From Victivallales bacterium (GTDB lineage Bacteria > Verrucomicrobiota > Lentisphaeria > Oligosphaerales > Oligosphaeraceae): a DNA stretch of 5,085 nucleotides. The translations under genes were made by a program, and so were the position numbers. Location of the stretch: contig JAFZZD010000139.1 in the NCBI GenBank assembly GCA_017615955.1, positions 1 to 5,085 on the forward strand. Reading direction: 5' to 3'. A model generated the notes under the pieces. The model was not told the origin of the DNA. It saw only the letters and a list, made by a program, of their open reading frames with translations, and made no database searches. Below, piece after piece: positions 1 to 5,085 of the stretch; the stretch's first letter is position 1; each line of letters starts with the position of its first letter.

Positions 1-9
1 CTTTGCGCT

Positions 10-162
10 ACTGGCATCAATGTGAGCGACGAAGTGGCGCTCACCCAAGTTGAAAAAACTGCAAGGCAAAGCTGGCCAACCTGTGCGGATGTCCAGCAGG
101 ATAAAACATACAAGTTGATCAACCTGAGTGAGCGCCGCTTCGGCGCTCACATTGATGCCAGT
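10..162. repeat. 153-nt inverted repeat of two hairpin arms (REP-pair/MITE-like)
   Basis: The outer 19 nt at 10-28 are the exact reverse complement of 144-162. Pairing continues inward with about four mismatches to give arms 10-52 and 120-162 (39 of 43 positions match), around a 67-nt centre. Each arm is itself a hairpin. In the left arm GTGAGCG (22-28) pairs with CGCTCAC (38-44). In the right arm GTGAGCGCCG (128-137) pairs with CGGCGCTCAC (141-150) around a 3-nt loop. A perfect palindrome GTTGATCAAC sits at 114-123. The element begins 15 nt past the stop codon of the minus-strand C26 gene. The layout resembles an inverted pair of REP-type hairpins (a BIME) or a small non-autonomous element. 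No T-run follows the stems, so a classic intrinsic terminator is not supported. No gene is supported in 1-177. The neighbouring gene on the left lies outside the window. Confidence 0.85.
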
Positions 163-177
163 GGCGTATTGGATTGT

Positions 178-1140
178 TCAATGTGCTGCATCCACGATTG
201 CTTTGAAGAATGCAAGAGCCTGCTCGTAGCTCATGTAGTCGCCCTTGTTTGGCGCGTTGTCCAGGTTTTTGGTGACGGCAATCTCTGGATGGAACTGGAC
301 GCCAAGCACGAATCTCTTCTTGGGATTTTCGAAGGCCTCGATGATCTCAATGCCATTGACCTCGGTTGTTCCTGTGACAATCAGACCTGTTCCTTTTAGG
401 TTGGTCACCGCCTGGTGATGCCATGAGGGGCAGCCTGGAAGGATGTCGCCTCCCACGATTTTGGCGAAGTGGGAATTTTGCTGGGTGACCTTGACTGGAT
501 GGGGATTGTAGTCACGCTTCACATTGGGCACTTTCTTTAGGCGGTGGGTGTAGTCTGGCTTGTTCTTGAGTTTTGTGTAGTGTGCTGGTATGTCCTGTAT
601 CATGTCAGTTCCCGCCACGACGCCCAGCACCTGGCATCCTCGGCAAAGACCCAGCACTGCGATGTCCTGCTCTAGGCAATGCGCCATAAGGAGATAGTCC
701 GAAATGTCACGTGTCACATTGTATCTTTTGTCCTCCTCAAGGCCGTGCCATGGGACTGGCCTTGCGAAGAGAGTGGGACTTATGTCCTCACCGCCTGTGA
801 AGACAATTGCCTTGATGCCCTTTGCCACGCTGGCGGCATTGGATTTTCTGAAACCCTTCGCCTTGATCTTGTCGGCGTATTTCTGCAGCAGGATGCCATT
901 TTCGTCCACTGCTTCCTGGCTGACTTTGCCTTCCGTGTATGGCACTTCATTTGAGACAACCTGGTCCAGTAAAACAGGTTTGCCGCCTGCCGCCTCTATG
1001 GCACGGCAAACGCTTATGTAGCCCTTGCTGTTGGAGTCCGCCCGCCAGGCGATTCCAATCTTGGTTTTGCCTTGGCTGCAGCAGCCGGCGACAGCCAAAA
1101 CAATGCATAGCAGAATTGCGATAAAAGATGGTTTTTTCAT
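178..1140 (-). CDS. Lipid-anchored peptidase C26 / gamma-glutamyl hydrolase-like class I glutamine amidotransferase
   Basis: The product is 320 aa. Residues 1-19 are a lipoprotein signal peptide: a basic start (MKKPSF), a hydrophobic core and the lipobox VAGC, with C20 as the predicted lipidated residue. The rest is a class I glutamine-amidotransferase fold of the PuuD/peptidase C26 type. FTGGEDISP (114-122) is the oxyanion/substrate strand, GLCRGCQ (164-170) carries the nucleophile C166, HHQAV is at 241-245, and QFHPE (282-286) supplies H284 and E286, completing the Cys-His-Glu triad. Known relatives cleave gamma-glutamyl amide bonds, for example gamma-glutamyl-GABA in the putrescine pathway or folate poly-gamma-glutamate. 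E. coli PuuD is about 254 aa and cytosolic; this protein is longer and exported, so the substrate is probably an extracellular or periplasmic gamma-glutamyl compound (inference). The ATG at 1140 is chosen because it puts the signal peptide at the N-terminus. An upstream in-frame ATG at 1215 would add 25 residues and lie before the predicted promoter. No Shine-Dalgarno is visible. No neighbouring putrescine genes are seen. Confidence 0.88.
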   Translation of the reverse strand: MKKPSFIAILLCIVLAVAGCCSQGKTKIGIAWRADSNSKGYISVCRAIEAAGGKPVLLDQVVSNEVPYTEGKVSQEAVDENGILLQKYADKIKAKGFRKSNAASVAKGIKAIVFTGGEDISPTLFARPVPWHGLEEDKRYNVTRDISDYLLMAHCLEQDIAVLGLCRGCQVLGVVAGTDMIQDIPAHYTKLKNKPDYTHRLKKVPNVKRDYNPHPVKVTQQNSHFAKIVGGDILPGCPSWHHQAVTNLKGTGLIVTGTTEVNGIEIIEAFENPKKRFVLGVQFHPEIAVTKNLDNAPNKGDYMSYEQALAFFKAIVDAAH

Positions 1141-1179
1141 TTTGGAACTTGTTGTTAGTGTCGTTAAGGATTTTCCCAT

Positions 1180-1208
1180 AATATAAGAAGAAATGGCAAG
1201 ACTGGCAA
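1180..1208 (-). promoter_or_regulatory. Predicted sigma70-like promoter of the C26 gene, with TTGCCA direct repeat
   Basis: Read on the minus strand, TTGCCA (1208-1203) is followed by a 17-nt spacer and TATATT (1185-1180). These are close matches to the -35 and -10 consensus at ideal spacing. Transcription would start near 1172, leaving a leader of about 33 nt before the ATG at 1140. A second TTGCCA lies at 1199-1194, three bases after the first, giving a direct repeat with a 9-bp period that overlaps the -35 region and could be an operator. On the plus strand a TAATAT at 1179-1184 could serve as the lipase gene's -10, but no good -35 accompanies it. Assigned by eye. Confidence 0.5.
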
Positions 1209-1241
1209 AAGACATTTTCAGGAAAACAAGAACTGTGAAAA

Positions 1242-1248
1242 GAAAGGA
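1242..1248 (+). promoter_or_regulatory. Shine-Dalgarno of the lipase gene, deciding its start
   Basis: GAAAGGA ends 8 nt before the ATG at 1257, a usual spacing. The in-frame ATG three codons upstream (1248) overlaps the end of this sequence and could not use it. The 1257 start is therefore preferred. Confidence 0.6.
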
Positions 1249-1256
1249 TGTATATT

Positions 1257-2369
1257 ATGGCTGATTTAGTTCAGCAATTGCAAGACAGGAGACGAAAAGT
1301 GCGGTCAAGTATAATAACAGCCCAATCCCGGCGTGTCATCGGCTGTTTTCTTGTATTCCTTATCTTGTTTTCAAACCGCATATTATGCCAGGAGGAAGGG
1401 AGCATGCCATCAAAGCAGGAGAGCATTGACAAGCAGGAACTGGTGGATTTATTTATGGAAGTGGCGGAGGAAGGTGAATTGCCTGGCTTGCTGAAGAGCA
1501 ATGCGACTTTCAACGTAGATTTCCTCACCATGGGAGGTAATGTGTTTTGGGAGAGCCATCACTGCAATGGATGGAACTTGCAGTTCAACGCAATCAGCGG
1601 GTGGTGGCGCATTCTGGATGAAAATGACGTGCGTGTCGCCAGGGGCACCAGCCTGGAGCAACTTGCGGCGCTTTTGAATGACCGTCCTACATCCATTATT
1701 AGTAACTATTTTGACAAAGGCTATCGTTTTTCAAGGACGCCTGCAATCGTGCAGTCAGGACGCATAGTTGTTCTTGTCCATGGATGGGGTGTACGTGCCA
1801 GTTCCATGCAGAAACTGGCGGACGCACTTGCGCAAAATGGCTACGAGGCATACAACTACGACTATCCCACCAGGAAAAACAACATTGAGGAACATTGCCG
1901 TCTCTTTCTTGAAAAGTATCGCGAATTGTTGAGGGATTTGCCTCCAAATGTAAAAATCCACTTTCTGACCCACAGCATGGGCGGGCTTGTGCTGCGGGGC
2001 GCAATGGCGAATATGACTGAAGCGGAATGCCGTCGCATCAGCGCAATCGTCATGCTGGGACCGCCCAACCGTGGCTCAGTGCTGGCGTATTTTGGAAAAG
2101 TGCCAGGTGTCAGTGCTGTAAACAAGTCATTGAGGGACATGGCTCCTGACGCGCATTCTTTCGTTTCAAACATAGCAGCGCCGCCATGGTTGCCGCCAGT
2201 GGGCATTATTGCCGGACTTCATGACGGCAAGGTGGCCCTGGAAAACACCAGGCTGCCAGAGCCGCTTCCGTACAAGCACACCATTGTCAATTGCACGCAC
2301 CCAGGCCTGCGCAAGCCTAAAAATGTCCTTACGCAAGTCCTGTCCTTCTTCTCCACACAGTCATTCTAA
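1257..2369 (+). CDS. Membrane-anchored alpha/beta-hydrolase, lipase/PGAP1-like
   Basis: The product is 370 aa from the ATG at 1257. A basic N-terminus (DRRRKVR, later SRR) precedes one hydrophobic segment at about residues 27-41, which fits an uncleaved signal anchor with the rest outside the inner membrane. The cysteine after the segment has no lipobox. Residues about 57-160 form a module I do not recognise, rich in Trp and containing GWNLQFN and RGTSLEQLAALL. The hydrolase domain follows. IVVLVHGWG (170-178) is the oxyanion strand with H175-G176, and THSMGG (238-243) is the nucleophile elbow with S240. GLHDGKV gives the likely acid D323, and NCTHPGL gives the likely base H348. The THSMG elbow has Thr in place of the first Gly of GxSxG, as is common in PGAP1/DUF676-type lipases. 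It probably hydrolyses lipid or ester substrates; the substrate is unknown. The gene is divergent from the C26 gene and convergent with the glycoside hydrolase. Its TAA stop is the first three bases of a CGCAGAG repeat copy. Confidence 0.85.
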   Translation: MADLVQQLQDRRRKVRSSIITAQSRRVIGCFLVFLILFSNRILCQEEGSMPSKQESIDKQELVDLFMEVAEEGELPGLLKSNATFNVDFLTMGGNVFWESHHCNGWNLQFNAISGWWRILDENDVRVARGTSLEQLAALLNDRPTSIISNYFDKGYRFSRTPAIVQSGRIVVLVHGWGVRASSMQKLADALAQNGYEAYNYDYPTRKNNIEEHCRLFLEKYRELLRDLPPNVKIHFLTHSMGGLVLRGAMANMTEAECRRISAIVMLGPPNRGSVLAYFGKVPGVSAVNKSLRDMAPDAHSFVSNIAAPPWLPPVGIIAGLHDGKVALENTRLPEPLPYKHTIVNCTHPGLRKPKNVLTQVLSFFSTQSF

Positions 2370-2379
2370 CGCAGAGCCA

Positions 2380-2532
2380 TTTTAACGCAGAGGCGCAAAG
2401 ACGCAGAGACGCAGAGTTTTTTATTGTTTTTGACAGATTTGACAACTGAACAACAATAAAAACCTCTGCGTCTCTGCGTCTCTGCGTTAAAAAATCTCTG
2501 CGTCTCTGCGTCTTTGCGCCTCTGCGTTAAAA
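2380..2532. repeat. Perfect 37-bp inverted repeat with a competing inner stem
   Basis: Bases 2380-2416 are the exact reverse complement of 2496-2532, separated by 79 nt. The left arm can also pair with the middle copy: 2396-2428 with 2452-2484, about 33 bp with two mismatches, including an AT-rich part (TTTTTTATTGTT against AACAATAAAAAC) and a 23-nt loop. The two pairings share the left arm and so exclude each other. The structure sits between convergent stop codons (2369 and 2555) and could stop or stabilise transcripts from both sides, on either strand. The T-runs lie within the stem or between repeat blocks rather than straight after a stem, so a textbook intrinsic terminator is not shown. 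Confidence 0.88.
2396..2484. terminator. Possible bidirectional 3'-end/termination hairpin
   Basis: The roughly 33-bp inner stem described above lies 27 nt past the lipase stop and 71 nt past the glycoside hydrolase stop, so each convergent transcript would fold it. Position and stability suggest a role in 3'-end formation. The absence of a U-tract immediately after the stem argues against simple intrinsic termination. Confidence 0.3.
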
Positions 2533-2554
2533 CGAGGCGCCTCTGCGTTGAGTT

Positions 2555-5085
2555 TTACTGGAGTTTGGCTTCCTCTGCGTTGATTTCAGCTTCCAGTTTG
2601 AGGATATCGATTGTGGGGGCGGCCTTGGCGTCGTCGGTCAGCACGAAGGCGTCGTACTTGTCGAAGTTGATTGTCAGCTTGCCGCCTTTTGCGGTGAGTT
2701 TGCCGTTGTTGCCAAGGAGGCGCACCTTGGAGGCGTCTTTGCCAGGCCAGGTGATGTTCACGTTGTCCTTTGCCTCTGGCTTCAGGTTCAGCACAAACAC
2801 GTAGCATGAGCCATTGCAGTCGTATGTGATCTGCTTGATGTCATCGTTATCCACACTTGCCTGCTTTTTGGCGACGGGCGCGAGCAATGGCTTTTCCAGT
2901 GCCTTGAGTTCGGGAATGAGCCCATTCAGGTATCCCAGTTTCATCTGGGGGCTGCTGAAAATGCCCGCGTTTGGCACGTATTCGTTGTATTTGGTGTTGA
3001 TGTCGCCTATCTTGTATGGAACCATGCCACGCACGCCGGCGGTAATGCCGGCGAACATGGCGGCCCGCAGTTCGCGGTAGGTCATGGAACGGTAGTTGGT
3101 GCGCTTCTTGGCAAAGCTGTTGCGTTCGAAGGCCTGTGGCACATAGCATACGCCTTCGCGTCCCACGCTGTTGACTATTGAACTGAGCTGGTTGTAGAGG
3201 GATGTGATCGGAATGCTGAGGTAGTCCTTGGGTTCCACCAGGGGGCTTGGATAGATGTCAGGCCAATGCACGTCGCAGTGTCCCGCCTTGTTGATGCAGC
3301 CTTCTGATGAATTGTCGCATCCTACCACTATGTGATATGGGTCGATTTCCCGCAGGTAGTCATATACCAGCTTGAGGTTCTTGGTGTATTCGGCGCCGCG
3401 TGGCTCGTCGTAGAGATACCATCCCAGGAATGCGGGGTGCTTTGCAATGGCTTCCGACAATGTCCTGGTAAGTTCCTTCAGGCTGTCATCGAAGTTGGTT
3501 GTCTTCTTGCCCTTGACCACGAAGCCCCAGAAATCTATGCTGTAGCGGTAATACGGCTTGAACACCACCTTCAGGTTGTTCGCCTGCGCCTTGTCCAGAT
3601 ACTCCATGATGCGCGGCAACTGGAAGGCATTGACCACGTAGGAATGGACGATGTTGCCGCCAGCCTGCGCGATGAGTGGGAAGGCATTGTCCGCCACGCC
3701 GTAGAAGCCACGCGGGTAGAACTTTTCGCCATTGATGACGATGCGCCTCTCCTCGTCAAGCCATATTTCGTTGCCGCCTTGCAGCGGGGGCAGGATGTTG
3801 ATGTTCTTCTCCAGCTTGCCCAGTTGCTTATCGCCCCTGAACATGGTGAATGTGGCGGTGACCTTTCCTGGCGCAAGACCAGCCAGCGGCACAGCAAGGC
3901 AGTCCATCTCCTTGGCGGAAAGTTGCTTTTTGGAGAGAAGCTGCTTGCCACTTGAATGCCTGACCTCTGCGTCAATGCGGCATTCCTTCAGGATGGCCTG
4001 GCTCACCATTGGCGTGATTTTGAAGCGGGCGGTCTTGTCCTTCATAGTGGAGTAGATGTTGTCCCGGTAGAAGGGCCACAATGTTTCCACTGCGCAAGGC
4101 GCGATTTCGATGTCCTTCTTTGCGTTGCCAGTGAAGACCAGCCCCTTCTCATCCGAGAGATAGAAATTGCAGATGTATTTGCCGCTGGACTTGATGTTCA
4201 CGGGCAGCTTGAAATTAAGCTTGCCGTTCTTGGGGATGAATACATCGCCAACGAAGTCCACCTGCTTCTTGCTTGCGTCAATTACGCGGCATTTCAGGTC
4301 AATTTTGCCTTCCAGACTGGTCTTGATGCTACCGTTCACATAGCAATTCATGGCATCGTTGCCCAGTTCGGTTGCCACATCGAAAGAAGCCAGCTCGTTG
4401 CCGAAGCGCTTTGCATCCAGGGTGACGCCTGTCAGCTTCGCATAGTTGTCCATTTCCTGGAACTTCAATGCCTTCGGGAATGAGGACAGCTCGTATTCCT
4501 TGCCCCAGTTTTCGCGTCCGCAAAGGAAACGCCAGGTGCCGCCCTTGCAGTTGGGGAATGCCGCGAATGGAATGTACATCTCAACCTGCCAGCTGCCTTC
4601 CTTTACCTTGCCGGCTGTCTTTGCCATGCTGTTCCACGCATTGCTGCCAGCTCCGCCCCTGGTGAACAAATCGCACACAGCACCAGATGGATTCACAATG
4701 ATTTGGTAGAATTCACGTATGTTGCGGTCAGGGCTTATATCTGGCGAGGTGGAGAAGAATATCTCCACGCAGTCGTCATGCCAGACCGAATCGTCCAGGG
4801 GACGGGGAACAGTCTTTATTTCCGCGTCAGTGCATTCGAAGTACATCCAGAGACCATTGCCGTCATTGAGCAACTTGAAACGTGTCTGCTCCTTGGGTGG
4901 CGTGTTTTTGTTGCCGAGTTGTGTGAAGCCTTCGTTCCAGGCGGCTTTCTGCCAGGCGGCATCGCTTGCCTCTCCATCCAGGACCATTGCTTCCTCCGTG
5001 AAGGTCAATGGCACTTCCGGCACATCTGCCATGGCTGGCAAAATGAAACAAAACGCTAGTAAAAAAGAGTAATATAAAGATTTCA
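2555..5085 (-). CDS. Secreted CBM9-like plus TIM-barrel glycoside hydrolase (start codon cut by window edge)
   Basis: The frame is open to the window edge. The last two bases read TG on the minus strand, followed by AAA, so the start is almost surely ATG-AAA with its A at 5086, giving 843 aa. Residues 1-20 (M-KSLYYSFLLAFCFI-LPAMA) are a signal peptide cleaved after AMA. About 22-220 is a CBM9-like sugar-binding domain (LDGEASDAAW; W102, D104, D105 and E108 in WHDDCVEIF). About 230-331 and 340-433 look like two beta-sandwich, Ig-like modules. About 440-735 is a clan GH-A-like TIM barrel: entry strand RGFYG, GWYLYDEP (555-562) with probable acid/base E561, then DIYPSP (610-615), PQAF (650-653) and YRELRAAMFAG. 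About 737-818 is a C-terminal beta domain, followed by a charged helical tail. It probably acts on an extracellular or periplasmic polysaccharide; the substrate is unknown. The nucleophile is not clear, with E654 the nearest candidate. The gene converges on the lipase gene. An internal TTG at 5041 or ATG at 5032 would remove the signal peptide, so both are rejected. Confidence 0.85.
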   Translation of the reverse strand, partial: KSLYYSFLLAFCFILPAMADVPEVPLTFTEEAMVLDGEASDAAWQKAAWNEGFTQLGNKNTPPKEQTRFKLLNDGNGLWMYFECTDAEIKTVPRPLDDSVWHDDCVEIFFSTSPDISPDRNIREFYQIIVNPSGAVCDLFTRGGAGSNAWNSMAKTAGKVKEGSWQVEMYIPFAAFPNCKGGTWRFLCGRENWGKEYELSSFPKALKFQEMDNYAKLTGVTLDAKRFGNELASFDVATELGNDAMNCYVNGSIKTSLEGKIDLKCRVIDASKKQVDFVGDVFIPKNGKLNFKLPVNIKSSGKYICNFYLSDEKGLVFTGNAKKDIEIAPCAVETLWPFYRDNIYSTMKDKTARFKITPMVSQAILKECRIDAEVRHSSGKQLLSKKQLSAKEMDCLAVPLAGLAPGKVTATFTMFRGDKQLGKLEKNINILPPLQGGNEIWLDEERRIVINGEKFYPRGFYGVADNAFPLIAQAGGNIVHSYVVNAFQLPRIMEYLDKAQANNLKVVFKPYYRYSIDFWGFVVKGKKTTNFDDSLKELTRTLSEAIAKHPAFLGWYLYDEPRGAEYTKNLKLVYDYLREIDPYHIVVGCDNSSEGCINKAGHCDVHWPDIYPSPLVEPKDYLSIPITSLYNQLSSIVNSVGREGVCYVPQAFERNSFAKKRTNYRSMTYRELRAAMFAGITAGVRGMVPYKIGDINTKYNEYVPNAGIFSSPQMKLGYLNGLIPELKALEKPLLAPVAKKQASVDNDDIKQITYDCNGSCYVFVLNLKPEAKDNVNITWPGKDASKVRLLGNNGKLTAKGGKLTINFDKYDAFVLTDDAKAAPTIDILKLEAEINAEEAKLQ

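Larger units (their letters stand above)
2367..2583. repeat. Cluster of 8-bp-period CGCAGAGA repeats in opposing orientations
   Basis: The plus-oriented copies are TAACGCAGAG at 2367-2376 and a longer run at 2384-2416, made of octamers CGCAGAGG, CGCAAAGA, CGCAGAGA and CGCAGAG. The opposite orientation appears as CTCTGCGT runs at 2464-2490 and 2496-2530, as single copies at 2540-2551 and, inside the glycoside hydrolase gene, at 2572-2583. The last two share the 12-mer CCTCTGCGTTGA exactly. Most blocks are bounded by TTAA plus A-runs. A 10-bp perfect palindrome, GAGGCGCCTC, lies at 2534-2543. The tract fills the whole gap between two converging genes and overlaps the ends of both. I recall similar CTCTGCGTCTCTGCGT tracts in environmental bacterial genomes, but no search was possible here. 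Confidence 0.92.

Noticed and set aside
128..150. Intrinsic terminator of the C26 gene
   Set aside because: The 10-bp GC-rich hairpin is well placed but no T-run follows it on the minus strand.
22..399. 125-aa plus-strand open frame at the left edge
   Set aside because: It starts inside the inverted repeat and runs antisense into the C26 gene's catalytic region. No domain is visible.
1141..1215. Longer C26 protein starting at the ATG at 1215
   Set aside because: It would bury the lipoprotein signal internally, has no ribosome binding site and starts upstream of the predicted -10 box.
2380..2532. CRISPR-like array of repeats
   Set aside because: The repeats have an 8-bp period, lie in both orientations and lack unique spacers of regular length.
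10..2532. Both inverted repeats span exactly 153 nt, suggesting one element family
   Set aside because: Their sequences, arm lengths and centres are unrelated, so the equal length looks like chance.
3332..3955. 207-aa plus-strand open frame opposite the glycoside hydrolase
   Set aside because: It is antisense to a gene with clear domains, has no credible Shine-Dalgarno, and its translation shows no recognisable domain. It is a shadow of the codon bias of the real gene, as is the 175-aa frame at 3956-4483.

Overview
The window holds three protein genes, all with export signals, and two unusual inverted-repeat regions. Overall composition is close to 50% GC. The exported CBM9 plus TIM-barrel sugar-hydrolase architecture, the weak or absent Shine-Dalgarno sequences and the octamer-repeat intergenic tract suggest an uncultured heterotroph of the PVC group, with Lentisphaerota/Kiritimatiellota/Planctomycetota-like bacteria as the best guess. 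That placement is inference from style; there is no marker gene here.

Layout. Bases 1-177 have no convincing gene and carry a 153-nt inverted repeat (10-162) built from two hairpin-forming arms. Bases 178-1140 (minus) encode a lipid-anchored peptidase C26 / class I glutamine-amidotransferase-fold hydrolase. A 116-nt divergent spacer (1141-1256) carries a good sigma70-like promoter for that gene and a Shine-Dalgarno for the next. Bases 1257-2369 (plus) encode a membrane-anchored alpha/beta-hydrolase (lipase/PGAP1-like). Bases 2367-2551 form the convergent spacer, filled with 8-bp-period CGCAGAGA-type repeats in opposing orientations. These form a perfect 37-bp inverted repeat and an alternative stem. 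Bases 2555-5085 (minus) encode a large secreted multidomain glycoside hydrolase. Its start codon lies one base beyond the window end.

How the genes fit together. All three products are predicted to work outside the cytoplasm: one hydrolyses gamma-glutamyl-type amides, one esters or lipids, and one glycans. This fits a scavenging lifestyle, but nothing shows they form one pathway. The first two genes are divergent and the last two convergent, so they are not an operon. The most unusual content is the repeat DNA. It supplies the stop codon of the lipase gene and recurs inside the last codons of the glycoside hydrolase.
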